A stretch of DNA of 64,000 nt from Flammeovirgaceae bacterium UBA6059 (GCA_002435755.1 DIYH01000028.1:124001-188000), one strand, 5' to 3'. Numbered from the stretch's first letter, positions 50,594 through 60,230 are shown. Made by a program: numbers and translations. The notes: generated by a model not told the origin, from the sequence alone.

Positions 50594-51919
50594 ATGAGGT
50601 TCATCGGCTTCATCATATTACTATCAACCTTAACAGCTGTTCAAGCCCAAGAAAGCGGCTATCAATTTTCACCGTTACGTCAATTTGACAGCATTGAACC
50701 CACTGATAACACTAGCACCTATGGCAAACTCAAATACAGTTCAGTTTTCAGCAATGGGCATATCTCATTTGGAGGTAGCTATAGAGGTCAGTATGAATAC
50801 TTCAAAAACGAAGAATTCTCATTCTCTCCTAATCGAGAAAATGGTTGGTATCTACAACGACTGTTGCTCCATAGTGATATCTGGTTCAACGATCGATTCA
50901 GACTGTTTGGCGAGTTAGGGTCAAGTCTCATTTCTGGTAAGGAAGTGCTCGCGCCTGTTGATCGTGATGAGCTTTATGTCAATCAGCTCTTTGCGCAATA
51001 CAACTCGAATAATATCACCATCAAGGTCGGCCGTGAAAACCTGAGACTCGGTAGCCAGCGTTTGGTAGATCCGAGGGAAGGACCCAACGTGCGTTGGTCA
51101 TTTGATCAGGTCAGTATCAACTTGAGAAAAGGTTCGCGAGACTGGCAGGCATTCGTGGCAAGCCCTGTTTTCGTCCAGCCTGAGATATTTGACAATCGCA
51201 CATTTCACAATGAAGAATTCCTGTGGGGTTTCTATGGCAACAAGATTCTCACCGGTAAGCATCATCTTGACCTCTATTATCTCGGTTCTCATTATGAAAC
51301 CGCAGCATATGCACTCGACACGGGCGAGGAAGTTCGTCATAGCTTAGGCATTCGGCATTGGAAGACCTCAGGAGCCTGGCAGTATGATAACGAACTCATT
51401 GGGCAATTTGGCACCTTTGGAGACAGGTCGATATTAGCCTGGACCATCTCCTTCAATGTCAAGAGATACCTCAATGAACGAAACAGTTTAGGCCTAAAGA
51501 CTGAAGTCATTAGTGGATCTACATCAGAGGATAGGTTAGGCACTTTCAATCCGCTGTACCCTCGAGGCGCTTACTTCGGACGAGTAGCGCGCTTTGGCCC
51601 ATCCAACCTAATCGACATACATCCTTATTGGACCTACCGGAATGGCAAATTCACTATGGAAATTGACTATGATGTCTTTTGGAGATACTCAAGAATCGAT
51701 GCTGTTTATGGTCCAGCCATGAATATCGTCTTGCAAGGGCCGTCAGAACGAAGGTTTCTTGCACATCAGTTTGGTACGATCTTCAATTATGAATTCAATC
51801 CATTCGTGGTTATTGAGCTTGAAACCAACATTATCCTACCGGGAACTTTCATAACTGATACAGATCCTGGAGCAATGAATCTATTTCATAGCGTATTGAC
51901 ATTCGAGGCTAAATTTTAG
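50594..51919 (+). CDS. Alginate-export-type outer membrane porin
   Basis: The 441-residue protein has a signal peptide (IGFIILLSTLTAVQA). Long amphipathic strands follow, with the alginate-export family block VGRENLRLGSQRLVDPREGP near residue 140 and a C-terminal Phe. Such barrels are anion-selective channels. It sits behind a terminator, so it may have its own promoter, but strand and position suggest it supplies substrate to the exported hydrolases upstream. Confidence 0.88.
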   Translation: MRFIGFIILLSTLTAVQAQESGYQFSPLRQFDSIEPTDNTSTYGKLKYSSVFSNGHISFGGSYRGQYEYFKNEEFSFSPNRENGWYLQRLLLHSDIWFNDRFRLFGELGSSLISGKEVLAPVDRDELYVNQLFAQYNSNNITIKVGRENLRLGSQRLVDPREGPNVRWSFDQVSINLRKGSRDWQAFVASPVFVQPEIFDNRTFHNEEFLWGFYGNKILTGKHHLDLYYLGSHYETAAYALDTGEEVRHSLGIRHWKTSGAWQYDNELIGQFGTFGDRSILAWTISFNVKRYLNERNSLGLKTEVISGSTSEDRLGTFNPLYPRGAYFGRVARFGPSNLIDIHPYWTYRNGKFTMEIDYDVFWRYSRIDAVYGPAMNIVLQGPSERRFLAHQFGTIFNYEFNPFVVIELETNIILPGTFITDTDPGAMNLFHSVLTFEAKF

Positions 51920-51985
51920 CGGTTTCTCAAAATCCAGGTTAGCAGCTCTCCTCTTTGAGGCAAAAGTTTCCTAGTTTGTCTTTAG

Positions 51986-52534
51986 ATGGAAGATCTAAAA
52001 CAACCCTGGATCAACGCGGGCTATGAGCTCTTTGCTAAGTATGGACCTGACGGCCTTAAGGTAGAAGTGATCTCTCGAATAGTCGGCAAAAGTAAATCTT
52101 CATTCTATCATCATTTTGCCGACCTGGAAGTCTTTACGGCTTTTCTCTTGAGATATCATCTAGATCAATCGGAAATCATCGTGCATAAGGAAAAGCAATG
52201 CAAGAACGTAGTTCCAGAACTACTTCATGTATTAGTAGAGCATAAGCAAGACTTGCTTTTCAACCGACAGCTTCGCGTCCATCGTGATGTCAAAGAGTTT
52301 GCAGATTGCTTTCAAAAGACCAGCGATGAAGTAGGTGCCGCAGTACTTGACATTTGGGCTGAGGCACTAGGTTTGGAAGATAACTCGCATCTGGTGCTTA
52401 TGATACTCAAGTTGAGCCTTGAAAACTTCTACCTACAGATCACAGAAAAGACATTGACCTATGAGTGGTTAGAGCGGTATGTTAAGGATCTGCAAGCCAT
52501 GGCGCAAGAGTTCAACAAAATGGCTGTACGGTAA
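51986..52534 (+). CDS. TetR-family transcriptional regulator
   Basis: The 182-residue protein starts with the TetR helix-turn-helix (AGYELFAKYGPDGLKVEVISRIVG, then KSSFYHHFADLEVF) followed by a helical ligand domain. It is in the same orientation as the porin gene and 66 bases after it. It could regulate the porin group or the small membrane gene that follows; no operator is obvious. Confidence 0.88.
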   Translation: MEDLKQPWINAGYELFAKYGPDGLKVEVISRIVGKSKSSFYHHFADLEVFTAFLLRYHLDQSEIIVHKEKQCKNVVPELLHVLVEHKQDLLFNRQLRVHRDVKEFADCFQKTSDEVGAAVLDIWAEALGLEDNSHLVLMILKLSLENFYLQITEKTLTYEWLERYVKDLQAMAQEFNKMAVR

Positions 52535-52584
52535 CGTCTAAAATTCTCCAGCCATGTTGATCAGTTTTGCTGAAAAGCAAAATC

Positions 52585-52923
52585 ATGTCTGCACTTCGAA
52601 CCATTCTCATTTTCTTCTTTATCATCATCGCGAGCTACACGACCATAGTAATGTTCGGTTATGGGCTCACCCTATTCCCGATCTTTATCAATGACATACT
52701 AAGTCTGACCTGGTCAGGCCAATTCAATGTTGACTTCTCCCTTTATCTACTTCTTTCGGGAATATGGATCGCCTGGCGCCACCAATTCTCAGTAGGTGGT
52801 ATAGTCATGGGTCTAATTGCCACAGTATTAGGAATGGTGGTATTTGCACCTTATGTTCTCATCACTACATTCAATGCAGGTGGCAACTTGAAAAAGGTAC
52901 TATTGGGCAGTCAGACAGACTAA
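52585..52923 (+). CDS. Small membrane protein of unknown function
   Basis: The 112-residue product has three hydrophobic segments (residues 5-30, 45-60 and 68-95) and no recognisable motif. The ATG at 52585 is preferred to a TTG six codons earlier. It is 50 bases after the TetR gene. Its stop shares 4 bases (CTAA) with the convergent gene. Confidence 0.65.
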   Translation: MSALRTILIFFFIIIASYTTIVMFGYGLTLFPIFINDILSLTWSGQFNVDFSLYLLLSGIWIAWRHQFSVGGIVMGLIATVLGMVVFAPYVLITTFNAGGNLKKVLLGSQTD

Positions 52924-53354
52924 AACTCTACCTCAAACACCCTGCGACCATTGCCTTTGAGCGAAAGATGGGTAAACATCCAACCATCATTGGTCTGCTT
53001 ACACTTGAACTTCAGATCACTACCGTCATAACTGCCTTTAAGAATGGCCTTCTTACCTTTTTTTATACTCAGATCATTGATCATGATGTAAGGTTGTCCA
53101 CTGGCTTCATTGGGTCCGGAGACTATCTGAACTGGTTTATTAAACTTTGAGGCTGAAAGGTCTTCGCCTATGTTGGCATTATCAACAATGAAAACTCCAT
53201 TGTCGATGTTGCTTTGCTCTTTACTCAGTAGATCATCCATGAGTTTGACATCTAGCATGGCTTGTATGATTTCGTTGGTTACGCCATCTGCAGCCTTCAA
53301 AGTAGTGGTTGATACAAAGGGGGTGATAAGGAGAAGTACGAATAGCTTTTTCAT
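52920..53354 (-). CDS. Exported hypothetical protein
   Basis: The 144-residue protein starts with a signal peptide (MKKLFVLLLITPFVSTTTLKA) at the ATG at 53354; the 32 codons before it are not typical. The mature part is short and beta-rich, ending KGNGRRVFEVEF. No family recognised. Confidence 0.7.
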   Translation of the reverse strand: MKKLFVLLLITPFVSTTTLKAADGVTNEIIQAMLDVKLMDDLLSKEQSNIDNGVFIVDNANIGEDLSASKFNKPVQIVSGPNEASGQPYIMINDLSIKKGKKAILKGSYDGSDLKFKCKQTNDGWMFTHLSLKGNGRRVFEVEF

Positions 53355-53464
53355 ATTAAGTCTTGTTCTTGAGTTAAAACCAGAAAATGATGTTTTTGTC
53401 TGTTGTGCATCGACAGGTAGATGCAGAGAGTTATGCTGTGGTTGCTTCATGGTCTAGTTCAGCT

Positions 53465-53496
53465 AAAAAAAGAAAGCCAAGGTCTAGACCTTGGCT
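53465..53496 (-). terminator. Terminator of the ECF sigma-barrel unit
   Basis: A 22-base perfect palindrome (53475-53496, AGCCAAGGTC and its complement around a TA centre) is followed on the minus strand by a T-rich run to 53465. It lies 85 bases after the stop of the barrel protein gene. Confidence 0.85.
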
Positions 53497-53581
53497 CAAA
53501 CATGAATTCAAATTGCGTTCCCTTTTGTATACGCAGATTCCGGTTTTTTGCTTTGTCAAAAACCGGAATCACATACGAGAT

Positions 53582-54922
53582 TTACTTCAGCCCATATCCC
53601 ATTGTCAATCCGACACTAAATGGTTTGATTGTCAAAGCGCTACTTTCATTGATCTGGTGCACCAGTCCGTAACGAAGTACTGGTAACAGTGACAGCTCAC
53701 CTTTGTCAGACTGCCAAACTACCTTCCTGAAACCAAAACTGGCTGTCAGCTGATGCGGATATTCTACCGTATGTGTCTCATCACCATACTCAAAAGTTTG
53801 TTCAGGATTTAGAATGCGGTGATAGCCTAGTCCAAGCATCAAACGATTCAGGTCATTGTTAAACACTTTAATATCTGTCGAAAGCCTTACTCCAGCACTG
53901 AGTAAGAAGTGATCCATCTGTATGGTCTGTCGATCAAAAACAGGAGTGAGAAGCTCTGTCTCATTTCCGACAGGTGTAACTGCAGATGACGTCTCATCCC
54001 GGATATCAAAGCTGTACTTCTGGGCAAACAAATTTGCAACGGCCGAAGCTCTTAGCGTCACGCGTCTCGATAGCTCTCGCCGAAGACCAAACTCTGCAAA
54101 GTAGCTCAATCGATCAAGGGAGAAGCTTCCGGAAGTCTCAAAATTCTCCATGATCAAATTATCGTACCTATTGGGCTGGAGATGGTTGTAAAGGAAAAAC
54201 ACTCCCAAATCACCATACCAATGATAATGTCTCTGCTTTTTGGACGGCCTGACTACACTTGGTGTATATAGTAGGATTTGCTCCGTTGACAACTCCGAAG
54301 GCCCAACGTTTATATCACTCAAAGACCTTGAATTTAGCTGCTCTAGTGAGTGACTACCCCAGTCAGTCTCATCATTTTCATCTGCGATTATCGCAGCTTC
54401 AGACCCGCTGATCCTGCTAACCGTTTCTTGCAGTATATCCAAAGGAGCATTGGTAAAAGGCTGATATGCATTTTGGATGTCTGAAGTATTTGAAGAGCTA
54501 ACCACCATCTCAGATGCACTTAGTATATTCTTCACTACTTCTTCCTTGCCTTCAGGTTTCCAGGTTGGCACTGACCCGCTATTATCAGTAGCAGCATGAG
54601 AATACGTACTCTTTTCCGCTAGGTCAATCCTACTAGTCTGGGCAGAAGATGCAGGAGTTTGTGGAGATTCGGCATTCTGTACAGTCTGATCTGCAGTAGA
54701 GAGTTCTTGCAACTCCGGTTCTTGACCGGAGATCATATAGTATCCTGTACCAATGAGCAACACCCCTAACAAAAGTGCAAGGCTGACAAGCCATGGTGAG
54801 CTTCCCGGGCCTTCACTGACCTGATCTATTATCGCACCTCCCATGCCAGGTGGGGGTGGCGCCTCATAGTCTTGAAGGCGCCCTTTCAGCTTATCTTCAA
54901 GTGAATTAGTTGACTGATTCAT
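53582..54922 (-). CDS. Membrane-anchored barrel-like protein next to ECF sigma, possible anti-sigma factor
   Basis: The 446-residue protein has about 42 cytoplasmic residues (KLKGRLQDYEAPPPPGMGG), one membrane helix (residues 43-64), a Ser/Thr-rich linker of about 150 residues, and a C-terminal part of about 220 residues that reads like an outer-membrane barrel (alternating aromatic strands, ending VGLTMGYGLK). The cytoplasmic tail and position directly after an ECF sigma gene, overlapping it by 17 bases, suggest anti-sigma function. No classical zinc motif is seen. Confidence 0.7.
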   Translation of the reverse strand: MNQSTNSLEDKLKGRLQDYEAPPPPGMGGAIIDQVSEGPGSSPWLVSLALLLGVLLIGTGYYMISGQEPELQELSTADQTVQNAESPQTPASSAQTSRIDLAEKSTYSHAATDNSGSVPTWKPEGKEEVVKNILSASEMVVSSSNTSDIQNAYQPFTNAPLDILQETVSRISGSEAAIIADENDETDWGSHSLEQLNSRSLSDINVGPSELSTEQILLYTPSVVRPSKKQRHYHWYGDLGVFFLYNHLQPNRYDNLIMENFETSGSFSLDRLSYFAEFGLRRELSRRVTLRASAVANLFAQKYSFDIRDETSSAVTPVGNETELLTPVFDRQTIQMDHFLLSAGVRLSTDIKVFNNDLNRLMLGLGYHRILNPEQTFEYGDETHTVEYPHQLTASFGFRKVVWQSDKGELSLLPVLRYGLVHQINESSALTIKPFSVGLTMGYGLK

Positions 54923-55457
54923 AGCGGTTTATTCCTAATTTCTTTAGTCTTTGTCTTAGCAGCTTTTTGGCAGCCGTCAGCTGCGATCTGCTCGTACTCT
55001 CAGCTATGCCGAGATGGTCAGATATCTCCCGATGGTTGTACCCATCGATCACACTCATGTTAAACACGAAGCGGTAACCCTCAGGCATCTCATTGATGAT
55101 AGATACCAGTTGTTCATTGGTTAAGTGATCTATCAGACGATGATACTCCTGGTCATCAGCATCTGTTTGATCATTGATAGGGTCGGTGCGATCTACCCTC
55201 GGCCTGATGTAGTTGAGAGCAGTATTTACTGCTATCTTCTTGACCCAACCTGGCAGTGCATTGGGCTCTTGAAGTTCCGAGAGGTTTTGATAGACCTTGA
55301 TAAAGGCCTCCTGAAATATATCTTCCGCCTGTGACTGGTCTCGGGCATAGCGCATACAAACCCCCATTACCAGTCCGCTGTATCTGCTGTAGAGCTCTTC
55401 CTGGTATTTTCTTCGCCCCTTGAGACAATTTCTAATAAGTATGGTTAGCTCGGTCAT
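54906..55457 (-). CDS. ECF-type RNA polymerase sigma factor
   Basis: The 183-residue protein has region 2 (YSRYSGLVMGVCMRYARDQSQ, then AEDIFQEAFIKVYQNL) and region 4 with the helix-turn-helix HREISDHLGIAESTSRSQL. The start at 55457 (MTELTILIRNCLKG) is typical for the family; 12 further codons are open but sit in a hairpin. It is cotranscribed with the barrel-like protein gene, with which it overlaps. Confidence 0.93.
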   Translation of the reverse strand: MTELTILIRNCLKGRRKYQEELYSRYSGLVMGVCMRYARDQSQAEDIFQEAFIKVYQNLSELQEPNALPGWVKKIAVNTALNYIRPRVDRTDPINDQTDADDQEYHRLIDHLTNEQLVSIINEMPEGYRFVFNMSVIDGYNHREISDHLGIAESTSRSQLTAAKKLLRQRLKKLGINRYESVN

Positions 55458-55464
55458 ATAGGTA

Positions 55465-55488
55465 AAGCCGGGACTACTGCCCCGGCTT
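55465..55488 (-). terminator. Hairpin between the Cys-rich repeat gene and the ECF sigma gene
   Basis: AAGCCGGG (55465-55472) pairs with CCCGGCTT (55481-55488) around an 8-base loop, with a short T tract on the minus strand. It could end the 928-residue gene transcript or attenuate read-through into the sigma gene. Confidence 0.5.
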
Positions 55489-55517
55489 AGCACAACTATT
55501 AGATATACTTATACTGA

Positions 55518-58304
55518 CTATTGTTCGATGGTGATATAGATGTAATTGTAATCACATTTTCCACTATCGCAAATCTCATATTTCATGACGGTTTCGCGCC
55601 TACCGGCAAATTCTTCAAACACCTGATATTGTATCAACTGTCCATCAATCACCTCAGCTTCTCCGATATCAGGCATCTCTAATATATGAATTTCGAACTC
55701 ATCGGTGCAATACACGTCATTGTCTGCAGGACTCATGATGAGTGGCTGGACCACTGGCAGATTGATGTCTGCAGTGTCCGCTTGCAATGGCGAGTAGAAG
55801 TATTCGTCTTCGTAGGCCTCCGCACAGTTGATAATGATCTCATCGAAGATCAACTTCAACTGTCTCGGCTCAAAATCTCCATTTTCGAAGACGATATTGT
55901 ACGCAATGATCACCTCGGAATCGACTTGTCCACTATCAAGCGTATAGATGATAGAGGCACTTGCTGCATTGAACTCGGCAGTACCAAAGGAAACGTCCAC
56001 GATATCTAACTCCCAAGCCGGGAACAAGCACAGTGGTGTTGGAAAGATTACTTGTGTCACAAATTGTATATTGTTTGGAGTACCCAGGTAGATCTCCTGG
56101 TTAGGGAAAGCTTCCTCAAAACAATCCCACTCTTCAGCAAACCGTACCTCAACAAACTGGACCATTTGCATGCCAGATTCAAAATTCACCTCATAAACCA
56201 CTTGTGCTGGTGCAGTGTATGTCGCGTAGTCCGGATACCAAACGATATCTGTGCCGTTCGCGGCAATGTCCGCCTGTCCATTGGTACTTTCAACTATCCT
56301 TAATGACCAATCTGGTTCGGGGCATCCAGGGATCGGTTGATATACTTCTAGTACGTACTCAGAATTACCTTTCTCCTCCAGTACAATATAGTCCATGCCA
56401 AATATCTCATCAAGGCAGTCACCTCCTGGGTCATCTTCAAGAATGATCTCAATGATCTTTTCGTATGCATCCCCAGTTTCAGGAATCACTACTAGTAACA
56501 TGACTATTGCATGATCAACAAACAGCTCATTGGGCGACCAAACAACTTTTTGACCATCAAAGCTTGACGCACCTAGTTCAGACTCCATTATTTCAAGTGA
56601 ATCAATCTGTAATGCGCACTCTTCGCTCAGTTCAAAAATGGTAATAGACCCTTCCTCAAGTTCATCTACCGTAATATGAATGATATCAGGATGAATGAAC
56701 TGCTCAATACACTCAAAATGGAAGCTGTCGTCAACCTCTATGACAATCTCTCTGACAAGACGCTTTCCACTCGCTAGCACTATTTCGTATACCGCACCAT
56801 AGTAGCCATCAGTATTTGGTCCTTCTTCAGGATAGAATCTTAACATATTATCACTGACTGAGGCGTCTACAGATCCATGGATCGTCTCTAGTATCACAAT
56901 ATCCCATTGAGGCATCTCACACTCATCGTTGGCAAAGAATATCTCAAACTCATACTCAAGATCGAGTTCCTCAATCACTTTGTGCTGACTTGGGAAAGAC
57001 CACTCGAGACATTCGTAATGCTTGTAAAAGTCTTCACGATAGATGGATACACAGCGCTCCAGGAAACTACCATCTTCGAAGACAATATTGTAGTGAATGA
57101 GCACCAGGCTATCTACTGGCTCGGCACCTGGGTGCCATAGGATACTTTGTCCATCGTCACCTAGGTCAGCACTGCCTTGTTGCGCTTCTGCTATCTCAAG
57201 AGACCATGGAAGGAAGGCGCAGAAGACATCCTCATTGAAAACATCAATTTGATATACTTCTTCAAGTGGTCCATCCTCCAGTACCAAATGTGGGTTAGGG
57301 AAAGCTTCGTGTTCACAATCAAAAGGCTCACTTCCAATCACGACCGGTAGGTCGATCGCCATTGTGTCTTGTCCGAACACCAGCTTTAAACCAATAACAT
57401 CTATAGAATCTCCTTCAAGACTTGGGCTATATAAGAGGTTGTCACCATCTATCTCTGCTTCACCGTGCAGTACATAAGCGATGAGCACGTCGATATCCTG
57501 GCCGTTGCAGTCTTCGATATTGAGCTCCAATAACAGATCATCATTTTCACCACTAGGGAAGAAATGGGCTTCTTCCGAAATGGAAAGCAGTTCTTCCAAG
57601 CACTGTTCGAAGTAAGGCACTTCATCACTTACCTCAATCTCCACTTTAGCAGTGCTGATAAACTCCTGGCCGGACTTATCAATCAAAGTAAGTGTATAAA
57701 AAAAGTGGTCCAACCCAATGAAGTCAGGATCAGGAGTATACTCCACCTCTAGTGGCGAAACAAGATTTACCTCTCCATGCTGCGGCTGCTCTTTCTTGAA
57801 GGAAAATGACTCAATCTCAGACTCACAAAAACCATCATTCACTAAAGGTAAAATGATGATACTTTGACCCTTGGCAGTCCATGCGTAATCCCCAAGCGCT
57901 CCGTTGAAACATGGTAGTTCAGCTTCTCCACTGACCATAGAGATGGTGAACTCTTCGGCATCCAATACAACGCTATCTGCATTGACCATCTCTACTGTAA
58001 AATCATCCGAACCAGAGCTAAAAGTATCGTGGGGCTCGTACTCCATCAGACCATTGCTATGGAAGCTCACTCTACCACGAGCTGGTGCCTCACCAGTGCG
58101 GAAGGAGACAGGCTGGCTAGCCTTGATCGCTGTGGAGAGATCGATAATGACAGAAGAACCAGGAGTAATCGTTCTTGCATCGACATCCGGGGTAAAAAGA
58201 GCATCACCCATCGGAAAAGCATCATCCTCGACCCTGTCGCAACTAGCGAGTACTATCGCCATTACGAGGAAGATGCTCAATAGATTATTTATTCTTATGT
58301 TCAT
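55518..58304 (-). CDS. Large acidic lipoprotein with Cys-pair repeats
   Basis: The 928-residue protein has a lipoprotein signal with the Cys at residue 22 (MAIVLASC). Two cadherin/Ig-like domains follow (one ending YEPHDTFSSGSDDFTVEM, one with YTPDPDFIGLDHFFYT), then about seven degenerate repeats of roughly 90 residues. Each repeat starts with a Cys near an acidic or aromatic residue (CEHEAFPNP, CLEWSFPS, CFEEAFPNQ), has a second Cys followed by W.L.I, then a strand ending in Y.P and one with Y.IVFE.G. The protein is very acidic. It is likely displayed on the cell surface; the repeat is not one I recognise. Confidence 0.8.
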   Translation of the reverse strand: MNIRINNLLSIFLVMAIVLASCDRVEDDAFPMGDALFTPDVDARTITPGSSVIIDLSTAIKASQPVSFRTGEAPARGRVSFHSNGLMEYEPHDTFSSGSDDFTVEMVNADSVVLDAEEFTISMVSGEAELPCFNGALGDYAWTAKGQSIIILPLVNDGFCESEIESFSFKKEQPQHGEVNLVSPLEVEYTPDPDFIGLDHFFYTLTLIDKSGQEFISTAKVEIEVSDEVPYFEQCLEELLSISEEAHFFPSGENDDLLLELNIEDCNGQDIDVLIAYVLHGEAEIDGDNLLYSPSLEGDSIDVIGLKLVFGQDTMAIDLPVVIGSEPFDCEHEAFPNPHLVLEDGPLEEVYQIDVFNEDVFCAFLPWSLEIAEAQQGSADLGDDGQSILWHPGAEPVDSLVLIHYNIVFEDGSFLERCVSIYREDFYKHYECLEWSFPSQHKVIEELDLEYEFEIFFANDECEMPQWDIVILETIHGSVDASVSDNMLRFYPEEGPNTDGYYGAVYEIVLASGKRLVREIVIEVDDSFHFECIEQFIHPDIIHITVDELEEGSITIFELSEECALQIDSLEIMESELGASSFDGQKVVWSPNELFVDHAIVMLLVVIPETGDAYEKIIEIILEDDPGGDCLDEIFGMDYIVLEEKGNSEYVLEVYQPIPGCPEPDWSLRIVESTNGQADIAANGTDIVWYPDYATYTAPAQVVYEVNFESGMQMVQFVEVRFAEEWDCFEEAFPNQEIYLGTPNNIQFVTQVIFPTPLCLFPAWELDIVDVSFGTAEFNAASASIIYTLDSGQVDSEVIIAYNIVFENGDFEPRQLKLIFDEIIINCAEAYEDEYFYSPLQADTADINLPVVQPLIMSPADNDVYCTDEFEIHILEMPDIGEAEVIDGQLIQYQVFEEFAGRRETVMKYEICDSGKCDYNYIYITIEQ

Positions 58305-58429
58305 GTTCGCTTATTTTGATTTTTGCAGGACCGTCGATCAGCTCCGGATTTGATCAATACTGTTCGGCATTCCTGCGTTGCTTTTTTGCTTTATACTACT
58401 AAGACAGGCCCTAAGAGCATTTCGCTGTA

Positions 58430-59704
58430 TTGGCTTGTAATTATTTCAGTACTTTGAATAATCCAGAGACAAAACATCTACATACTAACCATCCTCAGCG
58501 ATGGTATCATCATAGCTCAGGATGGCTTTGGGGTATTTATCTTCTTATCGTTGCGACTGTGATATTGCGGGTCAATGTGGAATCAACCAACTATACCACA
58601 CCGGATAGTGAGTACTATCTCATCGTCGCAGAGAATGTAGCTACAGGTAAGGGGTATGTATCACCTCACCCTATGGACTATCCCATCAAAACGGGAGCAA
58701 AAGAATATCCTTTTACCATCTGGCCTGTAGGCTATCCTAGTGCCATATCTAGTGTTATCAAACTCACTGGTCTTAATTCCCTGTGGGCATCTAAAACAGT
58801 TAATCTCATATTCCTCGGATTCATATTCTTAATACTGCAAGCATGGCTTAGAGGATCTGCATGGATAGCAGGACTTTACTTTCTGTCCTATGGCAAAATG
58901 GAAGTATTTAGCTATTCCTGGTCTGAAGGTGGTTTCCTATTCTTACAGCTACTTCTCTGCCTATGGATAGTGAGATCTTTAAGTGGACGAGCCGACAGGT
59001 GGCTTTGGTTTAAGCTGACCTCAACACTGATCTGCTTGTTCTTATTCCGCTATGCAGGCTTGATCTTCTTCTTTTTCTGTGCCGGTTGGATGGTTTACTT
59101 CCTGATAATCCAAAAGCATAGTTGCGCTGCACACTACTTTGGAGCGCTATTACTGTCCAGCATTTTTGTCCTCTTTTATTTCCATCGTAATTATGAGCTA
59201 TCAGGGTTCTATAGTGGCATGCATCGCATCCAGCCGGAAATTGAGAGTGTCTTTCACTTCACCTGGCTATTGATCAGAGGACTATTCAATGAACTGATGC
59301 TGGCCCGCAATTACTTCTTTAAAGGAGATCTCGACCCCTTGTTCATCGGCTTGATGGTCCTCCAAATAACATTGATGATACAAGTGTTCAGGCAAAAGCA
59401 CCTGCTGAAGCTGAGCATAATGCAAAACCAAGCCATAAAGGTGCTATCGCTTTGTGGCCTTGTCTATTTGATTGGGATCATCATACTAAGGAAAATCCAG
59501 CCCTTTGATCCTTTTGATTTTAGAATACTTGCACCCTACTCCACACCTCTTTTTATCGCTTTTTTCGGCCTTGTAGCCCTACCGGAAAACAAGGAGTTCC
59601 GCCAAAGGAATGTTTCATGGATAGTGATTTTTATGTTCATATGCTGGGTGATGAATCTACCTAAGCAATTCTTAATCAATCAATTCCTAGGGTTGTTCAG
59701 CTAG
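58430..59704 (+). CDS. GT-C type membrane glycosyltransferase-like protein
   Basis: The 424-residue protein has about ten membrane segments. Between the first two is TTPDSEYYLIVAENVATGKGY, which matches the first loop of GT39/ArnT-type lipid-sugar transferases, with an Asp as possible catalytic residue. The start is uncertain: no ATG is near and a TTG at 58430 is used. The substrate is unknown. It overlaps the convergent acetyltransferase gene by 8 bases. Confidence 0.75.
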   Translation: MACNYFSTLNNPETKHLHTNHPQRWYHHSSGWLWGIYLLIVATVILRVNVESTNYTTPDSEYYLIVAENVATGKGYVSPHPMDYPIKTGAKEYPFTIWPVGYPSAISSVIKLTGLNSLWASKTVNLIFLGFIFLILQAWLRGSAWIAGLYFLSYGKMEVFSYSWSEGGFLFLQLLLCLWIVRSLSGRADRWLWFKLTSTLICLFLFRYAGLIFFFFCAGWMVYFLIIQKHSCAAHYFGALLLSSIFVLFYFHRNYELSGFYSGMHRIQPEIESVFHFTWLLIRGLFNELMLARNYFFKGDLDPLFIGLMVLQITLMIQVFRQKHLLKLSIMQNQAIKVLSLCGLVYLIGIIILRKIQPFDPFDFRILAPYSTPLFIAFFGLVALPENKEFRQRNVSWIVIFMFICWVMNLPKQFLINQFLGLFS

Positions 59705-60230
59705 TTGCCTGAAAATTATCGTTCCACTTTGCCATCCGTTGCTCATCTTGAAAGCGTCCCAGTTTGAACACCTGATCTTTGAGTACTGCCTCCTTTTGAA
59801 ACCCATTCTTTTCCAAGGCTCTAATAGAACCCGTATTCTCTGCATAGACACAGCAATAGATCTTTCGCTTATTGAGAGTATTGAATGCATAATCGGTCAT
59901 CAAACCAATCGCTTCTGTGGCATAACCTTTACTCCAGTGCTCTTCACCGAGCCAGTAGCCCATTTCAATTATATGTCGATAGACATCAGTGTTAGGCACT
60001 AACCCAATTACACCGACCACCGTATTGTCAGTAGTAATACCAAATGTGCAGTACGGAGCTTCATCCTTGATGAGGTCAATAAACTCGACAGCATTCTCCG
60101 GCAGGTAAGGTTGTGGAAAGAAGTCTCTTACGTTGGCGAATACCTTGGGATTGTTGGCATGATATGCTAGTTGATCGGCATCACTTTTCACCAATCTCCT
60201 CAATTTGATCTTCTGTCCTAATAATTCCAC
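59697..60230 (-). CDS. GNAT-family N-acetyltransferase (RimJ/RimL-like)
   Basis: The 177-residue protein matches the RimJ/RimL group: LRRLVKSDADQLAYHANNP at the start, IEMGYWLGEEHWSKGYATEA carrying the acetyl-CoA loop, and NTGSIRALEKNGFQKE near the end. It starts at a GTG. The acceptor, protein N-terminus or small molecule, is unknown. Confidence 0.9.
   Translation of the reverse strand: MELLGQKIKLRRLVKSDADQLAYHANNPKVFANVRDFFPQPYLPENAVEFIDLIKDEAPYCTFGITTDNTVVGVIGLVPNTDVYRHIIEMGYWLGEEHWSKGYATEAIGLMTDYAFNTLNKRKIYCCVYAENTGSIRALEKNGFQKEAVLKDQVFKLGRFQDEQRMAKWNDNFQATS

Noticed and set aside
53387..53686. Open frames on the plus strand across the terminator at 53465-53496.
   Set aside because: They span a strong terminator palindrome and the end of the opposite gene and resemble no protein.
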